A DNA stretch of 9,448 nucleotides from an uncultured Eubacteriales bacterium (GCA_934465125.1 CAKSKO010000032.1:1-9448); one strand, 5' to 3'; positions 1-6,629 are shown, counted from the first letter of the stretch. Numbers and translations: made by a program. The notes: generated by a model from the sequence alone, not told the origin.

Positions 1-2058
1 GGTCTTGACTGCGCAAACTGCGCTGCAAAAATTGAACAGGCGGTTTCAAAAATTGATGGGATTAAAACCTCTCATGTGGATTTTATCAGCAAGCAATTGA
101 CCGTAACCGCTGATCAAAAAAGGGATGATAAAATTAAAGACGTTGTTTCAAGCATTGAAAGCGGTGTTCAAGTGGTAGAAAAAAGCAGCGCACAAAGCGG
201 TAATGAACAAAAATCAAAGCAGAAATATAAAGATTTCATCGAAATTCCTCTTGCTGTCATATTTTTTTCGATCGGTATTCTATTAAACAGACTCGGTGTT
301 CCACTCTGGGGTCCAGCAATATTCTATGCATTTTCTGTACTGATTATTGGATACGAAATCTTTATCAAAGGAATCAAATCATTGCTTCGTTTTAAGCTTG
401 ATGAAAACACACTCATGACAATCGCTGTGATCGCTGCGTTCTTTCTTGGTGAATTTATAGAATCTGCTTTGGTTGTTTTGCTGTTTCGCATTGGGGCAAT
501 ATTTGAGAGTAAGGCCGTTGAAAATTCCAGAAGAGACATCAAACGTTTGGCGCAAATCCGACCGGATTCCGCTCTTCTTATCACCCACGGTGAAACTAAA
601 ACAGTACCAGCTGAGACTGTATCCATCGGAGATATCATTCTAATAAAACCATTTGAACGCATTCCTCTGGATGGAATTGTACTCGATGGCACTTCTTCTC
701 TCGATGCATCCGCAATTACCGGAGAAAGTCTCCCGATTGAATGTACTAAAGAAACTCAGGTGCTTTCTGGAATGATGAACGGGCAAGGGGCTTTAAAAGT
801 AAGAGTTACAAAACCATTCTCCGATTCTACCGCTACAAGGATTCTAGCAATGGTGGAGTCAGCTGCTACAAAAAAAGCGGAAACAGAGCGTACCATTACA
901 CGTTTTGCGCGTATCTACACCCCCATTGTTTTAAGCTTATCTGTATTATTGACGGTTCTCCCGCCTCTGTTTGGATTTGGAGAAATCAATGTCTGGTTCT
1001 CGCGCGCACTCGTCTTCTTGGTCGCCTCCTGCCCCTGCGCGTTTGTAATTGCTGTCCCGCTCGGATTTTATTCTGGTATCGGCGCCGCATCTAAACTCGG
1101 TGTTCTAGTAAAGGGAGGCCGTTATGTAGAAATCCTTGCAAAAGCAAACACCGTCGTATTCGATAAAACAGGGACTTTAACTACTGGTTCACTTTCCGTA
1201 TCAGAAGTCACGTCTTTCGGATCCTACAGCGAACAAGAACTCCTTCGTATTGCGGCTGCCTGCGAGCAATATTCTGAACACCCCGCCGCTCGAGCCATTA
1301 AAAACGCTGCAAGCGGCAAAGAGCTCCCCACCCTATCGAATATTCGTGAAATTCCAGGGCTTGGAATCAGAGCTTCCGCAAACCAAGGTGAAATTCTATT
1401 AGGACAAAAAAAATTGTTTTCACAAATGGGTCAAACAATTGATTCCCTTCCCCCCGCCTCTGTTTATCTTTCAATAAACGGTCATATTGAAGGCAGTTTC
1501 TCTGTAACTGATACAATTCGAAGCGATTCAAAAAAAACAGTCGACGAACTCCGTCAACTAGGAGTTAAGCGTCTTGTCATGTTATCAGGAGACAACAAAT
1601 CCTCCGCCAAAAAAGTCGCCGAAAGCTGCGGCCTAGATCAATACTATGCAGAGCTCATGCCGGAAGATAAGGTTGCCATGATGCAAAAACTGCGTCCGAA
1701 ACATGGAAGTATCTTATTCGTTGGTGACGGAATCAACGATGCTCCCGTATTGGCATCATCAGACTGCGGCGTTGCAATGGGGCTTGGAACCTCAGCTGCT
1801 ATTGAATCAGCCGACGTAATCCTTACGAATGATAAACCATCTAAACTTCCTACTGCAATCCATTTATTCCGACGTACGATGTCGATTGTTCGCTTCAATA
1901 TTGTTTTTGCTCTAGTGGTCAAAGCAATTATTTTAATATTGGCAGCAGTCGGAATCGCACCGATGTGGCTGGCTGTTTTTGCTGATACCGGCGTTTCCGC
2001 CTTATCTGTAATAAACGCAACAAGACTGCTGCAAATAAAGCAAAACAAATCCATCTAA
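1..2058 (+). CDS. cadA: Heavy-metal P1B-type ATPase (Zn/Cd/Pb exporter class), 5' end missing
   Basis: ATP-driven efflux pump of the cytoplasmic membrane. The frame is open from base 1, so the start lies upstream; 685 residues are visible. Numbering from the first visible codon, an HMA metal-binding domain is cut at its start (GLDCANCA, CxxC at 4 and 7). The first visible membrane helices lie near 79-130. The actuator TGES motif is at 240-243. The membrane metal site CPC is at 344-346, the phosphorylated Asp of DKTGT at 388, the HP motif at 427-428 and GDGINDAP from 575. K641 (VVKAI) and D662 (ADTG) in the last two helices are the residues typical of P1B-2 pumps such as ZntA/CadA. Copper pumps have other motifs there, so Zn, Cd or Pb is the inferred substrate. 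A GTG at 76 falls inside the HMA domain and is not the start. A regulator such as an ArsR- or MerR-family protein would lie outside the window. Confidence 0.95.
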   Translation, partial: GLDCANCAAKIEQAVSKIDGIKTSHVDFISKQLTVTADQKRDDKIKDVVSSIESGVQVVEKSSAQSGNEQKSKQKYKDFIEIPLAVIFFSIGILLNRLGVPLWGPAIFYAFSVLIIGYEIFIKGIKSLLRFKLDENTLMTIAVIAAFFLGEFIESALVVLLFRIGAIFESKAVENSRRDIKRLAQIRPDSALLITHGETKTVPAETVSIGDIILIKPFERIPLDGIVLDGTSSLDASAITGESLPIECTKETQVLSGMMNGQGALKVRVTKPFSDSTATRILAMVESAATKKAETERTITRFARIYTPIVLSLSVLLTVLPPLFGFGEINVWFSRALVFLVASCPCAFVIAVPLGFYSGIGAASKLGVLVKGGRYVEILAKANTVVFDKTGTLTTGSLSVSEVTSFGSYSEQELLRIAAACEQYSEHPAARAIKNAASGKELPTLSNIREIPGLGIRASANQGEILLGQKKLFSQMGQTIDSLPPASVYLSINGHIEGSFSVTDTIRSDSKKTVDELRQLGVKRLVMLSGDNKSSAKKVAESCGLDQYYAELMPEDKVAMMQKLRPKHGSILFVGDGINDAPVLASSDCGVAMGLGTSAAIESADVILTNDKPSKLPTAIHLFRRTMSIVRFNIVFALVVKAIILILAAVGIAPMWLAVFADTGVSALSVINATRLLQIKQNKSI

Positions 2059-2074
2059 TAATAATCCTAAACAG

Positions 2075-2121
2075 AAAAAGAGACTCACTAAACCGCAAAG
2101 CGGTTTAGTGAGTCTCTTTTT
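2075..2121. terminator. Bidirectional intrinsic terminator between the metal ATPase and trpB
   Basis: A perfect inverted repeat of 22 bp: 17 mixed pairs (2080-2096 with 2100-2116) extended by five A:T pairs (2075-2079 with 2117-2121). The loop is only AAA. Read on either strand the hairpin ends in a run of five T, so it can end both convergent genes, which stop at 2058 (+) and 2151 (-). Confidence 0.93.
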
Positions 2122-2150
2122 ATTGAACGAAAAATAACGAAAACTTTCTA

Positions 2151-3530
2151 TTACTCTTGGATACCTGCAAGCTTTGGTAAGTCATCAAATCCTCTTTTGA
2201 GGTCTTCATCTGTTGGAATATAATCCATCATTTTACCATCATGAAAAGAAGTATATGCAGCCATATCGAAATATCCGGTTCCAGTTAATCCAAAGAGAAT
2301 CGTTTTTTCTTCTCCACTCTCTCTGCACTTGATCGCTTCATCCATCGCCGCACGGATTGCATGCGCCGATTCTGGTGCGGGAAGGATTGTTTCATTTTTG
2401 GCAAAGAAGGTTGCCGCTTTAAACACCTTTGTTTGCTCAACGGAAACTGCTTTCATATATCCATCGTGATAAAGTTTCGACAGAATCGGAGACATGCCAT
2501 GATACCTAAGCCCTCCAGCGTGATTTGCCGACGGCATAAATCCGCTACCCAATGTATACATTCTCGCCATCGGCGTTACTTTTCCAGTATCACAATAATC
2601 ATATGCATACTTTCCTCTTGTAAGCGAAGGACAAGACGCAGGCTCCACCGCTATAATCTCAGGATTTGCTTTTCCTGTCAATTTATCTCTCATAAACGGT
2701 GCAATCAGCCCCCCCAAATTGGATCCACCGCCAGCACATCCAATGACAATATCAGGATATTCACCTAAAATTTCCATCGCCATCTTCGATTCTAACCCAA
2801 TTATTGATTGATGCAATAGCACTTGATTAAGAACAGACCCCAGTACATAGCGGCATCCTTCTGTTGAGACCGCCTTTTCAATCGCCTCAGAAATCGCGCA
2901 TCCAAGACTACCTCCTATATTTGGGTCTTTTTCTAAAATGGAGCGGCCTACTTTTGTTGTATTACTCGGGCTCGCAATCACGTTCGCATCAAATGTCTGC
3001 ATCACTGCTTTTCGATGCGGCTTTTGCTGATAGGACACCTTTACCATAAAGACTGTTAGTCCTAGCCCAAAATAAGAACATGCTTCCGCCAATGCTGTTC
3101 CCCATTGTCCTGCTCCCGTTTCTGTTGTCAGCTCTGTCAATCCCTGTTCCTTCGCGTAATACGCCTGGGCAATCGCGGAGTTCAACTTATGGCTACCGGA
3201 TGTATTATTTCCTTCAAATTTGTAGTAAATCTTCGCTGGCGTTTTCAGTGCCTTTTCTAGATTATAAGCGCGAATCAACGGAGACGGACGATAAATCTTA
3301 TACATTTCCTGGATTTCTTCTGGGATGTCGATGTAGCGCGTTTCGTTATCAAGCTCTTGTTTGGCAAGTTTCTTGCAGAATATAGGATACAACTCTTCTT
3401 CGGTAACTGGTTTTAATGTTACAGGGTTAATAAGGGGATCCGGCAATGACTTCATATCAGCGCGAAGATTATACCATTGCTTCGGCATCTGCTCTTCTGT
3501 TAAATAAAATCTGTGTGGAATCTTAGACAT
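2151..3530 (-). CDS. trpB: TrpB2-type tryptophan synthase beta chain (TrpB-like, PLP enzyme)
   Basis: A 459-residue cytoplasmic PLP enzyme that joins indole and L-serine to make L-tryptophan. The PLP lysine is K115 in GSHKLNSA, the catalytic Glu is E137 in TETGAGQWG, and the phosphate-binding loop GGGSN is at 267-271. The length, the N-terminal extension of about 80 residues before RPSPLIRA, and GAGQWG in place of the GAGQHG of classical TrpB place it in the TrpB2 group. The start ATG has an AAGGGAG site 9 bases upstream. No trpA or other trp gene lies beside it. It is preceded by a T-box leader with a Trp specifier, so it is probably induced by uncharged tRNA-Trp. It may work as a stand-alone indole-salvage enzyme or with a TrpA encoded elsewhere; the sequence cannot decide between these. 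Confidence 0.95.
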   Translation of the reverse strand: MSKIPHRFYLTEEQMPKQWYNLRADMKSLPDPLINPVTLKPVTEEELYPIFCKKLAKQELDNETRYIDIPEEIQEMYKIYRPSPLIRAYNLEKALKTPAKIYYKFEGNNTSGSHKLNSAIAQAYYAKEQGLTELTTETGAGQWGTALAEACSYFGLGLTVFMVKVSYQQKPHRKAVMQTFDANVIASPSNTTKVGRSILEKDPNIGGSLGCAISEAIEKAVSTEGCRYVLGSVLNQVLLHQSIIGLESKMAMEILGEYPDIVIGCAGGGSNLGGLIAPFMRDKLTGKANPEIIAVEPASCPSLTRGKYAYDYCDTGKVTPMARMYTLGSGFMPSANHAGGLRYHGMSPILSKLYHDGYMKAVSVEQTKVFKAATFFAKNETILPAPESAHAIRAAMDEAIKCRESGEEKTILFGLTGTGYFDMAAYTSFHDGKMMDYIPTDEDLKRGFDDLPKLAGIQE

Positions 3531-3582
3531 CTTTCATTTCTCCCTTCATATTATAAACCAAATTTTATGTTATATTAAAATG

Positions 3583-3619
3583 AAAAAGCTCTTGCCCCAG
3601 CAAACACTGGGACAAGAGC
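3583..3619 (-). terminator. Attenuator hairpin of the trpB T-box
   Basis: A 13-bp stem (3619-3607 with 3600-3588, one G-U pair), a 6-base loop and a run of five T at 3587-3583. It lies just after the T-box core and before the trpB ribosome binding site. It is the terminator that competes with the antiterminator of the leader. Confidence 0.93.
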
Positions 3620-3866
3620 CTATTACTCCTGCGGTACCACCCTGATTGACGAAAATCGTCCACTCGACCGTATACATCATGATATACGCTCCCTTGATAA
3701 CGGGCGGAGATCCCGTCAGCGACTACTCAGAATCAATCTTTTCGTTCTGCCCTCATAAGTCCATTCAGTACAGCGTTCTTTACCGCAATCACACCATCTG
3801 CAGCTCTCTTTCAAACAACTCTCTATACTTACTACTCCTACTCAACAGTTTTATCATGTTTAGTTT
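3583..3866 (-). promoter_or_regulatory. T-box leader (tRNA-Trp sensing) of trpB
   Basis: A transcription-attenuation riboswitch in the 5' leader of trpB. The T-box core AGGGTGGTACCGC lies at 3643-3631. Stem I shows the AGAGAG and GGUGUGA elements of its distal part. The specifier UGG is at 3763-3761, in the context GAA-UGG-A followed by UGAG, which is the usual layout. A stem III hairpin (ACGGG pairing with CCCGT) and two more small hairpins lie between stem I and the T-box core. UGG is the Trp codon, which matches the gene downstream. Uncharged tRNA-Trp should stabilise the antiterminator and let transcription pass the hairpin at 3619-3588. The 5' end is estimated from the promoter at 3873-3901. 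Confidence 0.95.
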
Positions 3867-3872
3867 GGTATT

Positions 3873-3901
3873 ATTATATGCTCCCAATCGCATTTTGTCA
3901 A
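3873..3901 (-). promoter_or_regulatory. Consensus sigma-A promoter for the T-box leader and trpB
   Basis: A perfect -35 TTGACA (3901-3896) and a perfect -10 TATAAT (3878-3873) are separated by 17 bases. Transcription should start near 3866. A full-consensus promoter fits a unit that is controlled after initiation, by attenuation. Confidence 0.92.
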
Positions 3902-3988
3902 CTAAAATTAGAAAAATAATCTCTTTAAAAAATGTTGGAAACTACTCCTTGATCTGTTCCTCACTCTTTTTTTCCTTAACAGACCTCT

Positions 3989-4024
3989 CAAAAAAGCTCC
4001 TCAAAAATTTGAGAAGCTTTTTTT
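3989..4024 (-). terminator. Intrinsic terminator after the small membrane protein gene
   Basis: On the minus strand a hairpin pairs AAGCTTCTCAAA with TTTGAGGAGCTT (one G-U pair), flanked by A and T runs, and ends in six T. It starts 4 bases after the stop codon at 4028. On the plus strand the G-U position becomes a C/A mismatch, so the minus strand is the likely working direction. It separates the accessory unit from the trpB promoter. Confidence 0.8.
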
Positions 4025-4027
4025 CTT

Positions 4028-4222
4028 TTAAGCAAGGTTCTGGGTAATATACATCATTAATGCGCTAGCAATAAAACCAATCAATATAAAAATATATCTT
4101 GCAATCTTTTCGACTTTTTTATTCTTTTTTCCAAATATCCAGGCGATTAAACAATAAACCACAGCAGATAAGAAGGAAATATTAACCAGATATGTAATTG
4201 TTGATTGCTGGACCCAGTTCAT
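4028..4222 (-). CDS. Small two-helix membrane protein (64 aa), possible immunity-type partner
   Basis: I do not recognise a named family. The 64 residues form two hydrophobic helices, about 10-30 and 42-60, joined by a short basic stretch (GKKNKKVEK). This predicts a hairpin protein in the cytoplasmic membrane with its charged loop inside. The gene looks real: the start ATG has a strong AAAGGAG site at 4236-4230 with 7 bases of spacing, the frame is intact, and a terminator follows at once. Its ribosome binding site sits directly against the stop codon of the upstream decayed secreted-protein gene, 14 bases between the frames, so the two were probably one operon. Small two-helix membrane proteins are common immunity proteins next to bacteriocin genes. 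That role is inferred from size, topology and neighbour only. Confidence 0.75.
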   Translation of the reverse strand: MNWVQQSTITYLVNISFLSAVVYCLIAWIFGKKNKKVEKIARYIFILIGFIASALMMYITQNLA

Positions 4223-4236
4223 AATAGTTCTCCTTT

Positions 4237-4940
4237 TTATTGCGGTCTCATCGTCATTAAAGCGTACGCGACAGAGGCTCCTGATCCCGGTGCTCCTGTT
4301 GCATAACTATATTGAAAATAAATTCCATTCCCTGCCGCATTGCATGAAGCAACCTTCCAAGCACAAAGCCCTAAAGTAATAGTTAAAGCGGTTCTTATTG
4401 CTGCATCGGGAATAAATCCGGATAATACACCGGCAAAACCTCCTCCGCTGGTTATCCTGTTACACGTTTCATTATTCATCCAAACTTTAGCGCCCCACCA
4501 ATGCATCCTGATCACTTGGTAATTTTGGGAATATGCGATGATAGTTCTATGATCTTGATCTAATTTACATAGCCATTTTTAGTAATAGATACATCAGCCA
4601 TCATAGAATTGGCGATCTCTAATGCTTTTTCTACTCTCAATAGCATACCTAAAGTAACTCTATTTTTTAATTCTCTCGTCAAATTCAGAACAAAAATTCC
4701 ATCTTTATTTAACGATATATACGGATCAAAAATAGAAATGACGGCATGCAATTGATCAGGATCGTACTCTTCAAAAGGATACCACTGATCATGAGAAGCC
4801 TCACATACCTTATGATAAGCCTTTAGTCCTCTACCATCCATTTTATCATTTTGCGATAAAGCAAAAGAGGAAATGCAGGAACCTACTGTAATTGTACAAA
4901 TCAGGATAAGACAACAAATGCTCTGTTATACTTCTTTCAT
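4237..4940 (-). pseudogene. Decayed gene for a secreted precursor with a Trp-Trp-Gly, Gly-rich C-terminal part (nonsense + frameshift)
   Basis: Two apparent small frames (4841-4560 and 4515-4237) are pieces of one gene. From an ATG at 4940 the frame reads MKEV, then TAA at 4928-4926. It then continues in frame as a typical signal peptide (QSICCLILICTITVGSC to SSFA) with a likely cut after residue 27. A polar region of about 100 residues follows, ending ITKNGYVN with TAG at 4562. Adding one base there moves into the next frame, which is open from 4578 and reads LDQDHRTIIAYSQNYQVIR and then MHWWGAKVWMNNETCNRIT. A Gly/Ala-rich hydrophobic tail with Cys pairs follows, to TAA at 4239. The repaired product is 234 residues. 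Neither internal start (ATG 4841; GTG 4515 or ATG 4506) has a good ribosome binding site, which supports a single original gene. The layout of signal peptide, pro-part and hydrophobic Gly-rich tail suggests a bacteriocin-like precursor, but I cannot name the family. A VGSC lipobox-like site (C22) is an alternative processing site. Confidence 0.75.
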
Positions 4941-4971
4941 TTGAGTAACTTCTTAATATAAAATCATAGTC

Positions 4972-5000
4972 ATTCTATAACAATATTTTCCATAAGTTAA
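4972..5000 (-). promoter_or_regulatory. Likely sigma-A promoter of the decayed secreted-protein gene and small membrane gene
   Basis: A -35 TTAACT (5000-4995) and a -10 TAGAAT (4977-4972) are separated by exactly 17 bases. They lie 31 bases upstream of the ATG at 4940. Each hexamer differs from consensus at one or two positions. It would transcribe the broken gene and the intact 64-residue membrane protein together. Confidence 0.5.
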
Positions 5001-5020
5001 GGTACATCCTCTTTTCTTTA

Positions 5021-5053
5021 TTAAAAAATTCATTTTATAAAAACTAATGAATT
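5021..5053 (-). terminator. Weak terminator-like hairpin after sigF
   Basis: A 7-bp A/T-rich stem (AATTCAT with ATGAATT), a loop of 13 bases and a run of T lie 34 bases after the sigF stop. This is the only hairpin with a T-run that I see between sigF and the next promoter. The stem is weak, so termination here is uncertain. Confidence 0.25.
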
Positions 5054-5086
5054 GCATTTAATCAAACATATTAATATCAAGAAAAC

Positions 5087-5740
5087 TCAGAGCAATTTTT
5101 CTCTAAGCTTCCCTAAAATTAACTTTTCTCTTCTAGAAACCTGCACCTGCGTCATTCCCAGGACTCTTCCGGTTTCTGTTTGTGTTCTGCTTTTAAAAAA
5201 ACGAAGGATAATCAATGTACGGTCCTTTGCCTCGAGTTCTCCCAAAATCTGCTTTAGCGCAAGACGCTCCGCTATTTTTTCGTCTGGGGAATCGACTGGA
5301 ATATCAATTTGTCTACCGCCTTCTTCGTCCTGCGAAGTCAAAGAAATCGGTAACATTGAAGCGCCGAGTGCTTGTGCCGCCTGTGCCGTTTCGATTCCGA
5401 GACGTTCTGCAAGCTCGCTAATTGTTGGATCTCTTCCTTCCTCAACTCGAAATGCCGTGCACTCTCTTGTCGCTTTTAGGGAAAGTTCCTTTAAACTTCT
5501 TCCAACCTTAACCGCTCCTCCATCGCGAAACAAACGCCGCATCTCACCCAAAATTACCGGGACAGCATAAGTCGAAAGACGCACTCCGCGGTCGTAGTCA
5601 AACGCGTCGACCGCCTTGACAAGTCCTAAGCATCCCGCCTGAAAAAGGTCGTCGTATTCGATCCCCCGCCCTTTAAACCGCTTTGCACAAGCGTGAACCA
5701 AACCAATGTTCTCACTTACTATCGTATCTCTATTTTCCAT
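5087..5740 (-). CDS. sigF: RNA polymerase sigma-F factor, forespore-specific
   Basis: Sporulation sigma factor of the SigB/F/G group, third gene of the spoIIA operon. It directs the first forespore-specific transcription and is held by SpoIIAB until SpoIIAA frees it. Of 217 residues, region 2 runs about 28-73 (YDDLFQAGCLGL, STYAVPVILGEMRRLFRD) and region 3 about 78-130. Region 4 with its helix-turn-helix is about 160-217 (QTETGRVLGMTQVQVSRREK). The ATG at 5740 is the first possible start, since a TGA lies two codons upstream in frame; the start overlaps the spoIIAB stop by 11 bases, so translation is probably coupled. Compared with the B. subtilis protein (about 255 residues), some 30 N-terminal residues, the helix before the conserved core, are absent. 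Identity as SigF rather than SigG rests on its place after spoIIAB. Confidence 0.95.
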   Translation of the reverse strand: MENRDTIVSENIGLVHACAKRFKGRGIEYDDLFQAGCLGLVKAVDAFDYDRGVRLSTYAVPVILGEMRRLFRDGGAVKVGRSLKELSLKATRECTAFRVEEGRDPTISELAERLGIETAQAAQALGASMLPISLTSQDEEGGRQIDIPVDSPDEKIAERLALKQILGELEAKDRTLIILRFFKSRTQTETGRVLGMTQVQVSRREKLILGKLREKLL

Positions 5741-6176
5741 TTTTCATCGGCCTTGGCAAAATCGTCTTTTGTAGCGTAACGGTTGTTCCCTTGAGCGACT
5801 TTGATGTGACTCTTACCTGATCCATAAAGCTCTGCATCACAGCAAATCCCAGCCCAGCGCGTTCCTCTCCGCCCGTTGTAAAAAGCGGCTCCATGGCTTG
5901 TCCAACATCCTCGATCCCGCAACCTTTGTCTCGGATCTTGATAATAATTTTTCCATTCTCAAATATTTTTACTGATATGTATATCGTTCCAATCCCATTT
6001 TTATATGCATGGACAATACAATTCGTAACCGCTTCCGATACAGCCGTCTTGATATCTGCTAGCTCATCTATTGTTGGATCAAGTTGAGATACAAATGCGG
6101 CAACTGTTGCTCTAGCAAAACTTTCATTTGAAGATTTGCTTAAAAAATTCAAATTCATCTCATTTATTGCATTCAT
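5730..6176 (-). CDS. spoIIAB: Anti-sigma F factor and serine kinase SpoIIAB
   Basis: Binds and silences sigma F with ATP and phosphorylates SpoIIAA on serine. The product is 148 residues, close to the usual 146. It has the GHKL ATPase fold: N box with E48 and N52 (AVSEAVTN), G1 box RDKGCGIED at 82-90, and the lid and G2 box GEERAGLGFAVMQSF near 103-117. A longer frame begins with TTG at 6197, but the ATG at 6176 has a clear AGGAGTG site and gives the usual family length, so I chose it. The start overlaps the end of spoIIAA by 17 bases and the stop lies inside the beginning of sigF. These overlaps should help keep the three proteins in fixed ratio, which matters for partner switching. Confidence 0.96.
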   Translation of the reverse strand: MNAINEMNLNFLSKSSNESFARATVAAFVSQLDPTIDELADIKTAVSEAVTNCIVHAYKNGIGTIYISVKIFENGKIIIKIRDKGCGIEDVGQAMEPLFTTGGEERAGLGFAVMQSFMDQVRVTSKSLKGTTVTLQKTILPRPMKNGK

Positions 6177-6495
6177 GTTTTTCACTCCTATTTTCAATCA
6201 CTCCAAGCGCTCCTAAACCGGATAAACGAATTACCCTTTCAATCTGTTCCGGCACATTAATTACCTTTAATGCTCCTCCTAACAATTTAATCGCTCGGTA
6301 CCTTCCCATAATTAATCCAATTCCTGAGCTATCCATAAACGAAATTCCCTGAAAATCCAATTCTAAAATAGATGGACGCTTTTTGTTTAGCGCCAAATCA
6401 ATCGTCTCACGGATATTTTTGGCGGTATGGTGATCAATTTCGCCCTCAAGCGATGCAGTCATAACCCTTCCTCGCAATAATATTTTAACTCCCAT
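6160..6495 (-). CDS. spoIIAA: Anti-sigma F factor antagonist SpoIIAA
   Basis: A STAS-domain protein of 111 residues. In its unphosphorylated form it displaces sigma F from SpoIIAB and so starts forespore transcription; SpoIIE-type phosphatase activity re-activates it. The hallmark FMDSSGIGLIMGRY lies at 53-66. The phosphorylated serine (Ser58 in B. subtilis) corresponds to S56 or S57. LEGEIDHHTA at 16-25 is the other conserved patch. The start ATG is supported by a strong GGAGGT site at 6508-6503 with 7 bases of spacing. It is the first gene of a three-gene operon and its stop overlaps the spoIIAB start. In B. subtilis this operon uses sigma H and Spo0A; I could not find a clear sigma-H site here. 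Confidence 0.96.
   Translation of the reverse strand: MGVKILLRGRVMTASLEGEIDHHTAKNIRETIDLALNKKRPSILELDFQGISFMDSSGIGLIMGRYRAIKLLGGALKVINVPEQIERVIRLSGLGALGVIENRSEKHECNK
6183..6189 (-). promoter_or_regulatory. Ribosome binding site that fixes the spoIIAB start
   Basis: AGGAGTG, with AGGAG 8 bases before the ATG at 6176. It lies inside the spoIIAA coding region. It argues against the upstream TTG at 6197, which would put this site inside the SpoIIAB coding sequence. Confidence 0.75.
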
Positions 6496-6552
6496 TGTTT
6501 AGACCTCCGGATGATTATTTAAATTCTTTGCAGCACAAAAAGCAAATGTAAT

Positions 6553-6582
6553 AATATAGTATTTCCAAACTTCTTTTGTTAA
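6553..6582 (-). promoter_or_regulatory. Weak promoter candidate for the spoIIA operon
   Basis: A sigma-A-like TTAACA (6582-6577), 18 bases, then TATATT (6558-6553), about 58 bases upstream of spoIIAA. An AAAGAAGTTT stretch that resembles part of a sigma-H -35 overlaps it, but no GAAT -10 follows at the right distance. No clear Spo0A box is visible. This is the best candidate in an 80-base gap, nothing firmer. Confidence 0.25.
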
Positions 6583-6593
6583 TTCATACAAAC

Positions 6594-6626
6594 AAAAAAT
6601 CTCCTATCCATTAGGATAAGAGATTT
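6594..6626 (-). terminator. Intrinsic terminator of folC
   Basis: A 13-bp stem (6626-6614 with 6609-6597, one G-U pair), a loop of four bases, and a run of six T at 6599-6594. It starts 4 bases after the folC stop and works on the minus strand only. It insulates the spoIIA operon from folC. Confidence 0.9.
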
Positions 6627-6629
6627 CAT

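Noticed and set aside
3646..4047. A 133-codon open frame on the plus strand
   Set aside because: It lies across the T-box leader, its promoter and the terminator on the minus strand, has no supporting ribosome binding site and reads as low-quality protein. It is a shadow of a structured RNA.
4237..4515. A separate 92-residue protein starting at GTG 4515 or ATG 4506
   Set aside because: The start sites lack a good ribosome binding site and the frame is open and protein-like back to 4578. It is the C-terminal part of the decayed gene.
4560..4841. A separate 93-residue protein starting at ATG 4841
   Set aside because: There is no ribosome binding site before this ATG, and the same frame continues upstream through a signal peptide to ATG 4940. 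It is the middle of the decayed gene.
4926..4928. Recoding of TAA, such as readthrough or a changed genetic code
   Set aside because: Other genes in the window end normally at TAA, TAG or TGA, and the same gene also has a frameshift, so plain decay explains it better.
5052..5570. A 172-codon plus-strand frame over sigF
   Set aside because: It is antisense to a clear sigma factor, has no ribosome binding site and has no recognisable domain.
6177..6197. TTG start for spoIIAB adding seven residues
   Set aside because: The ATG at 6176 has an AGGAGTG site at the right distance and gives the normal family length.
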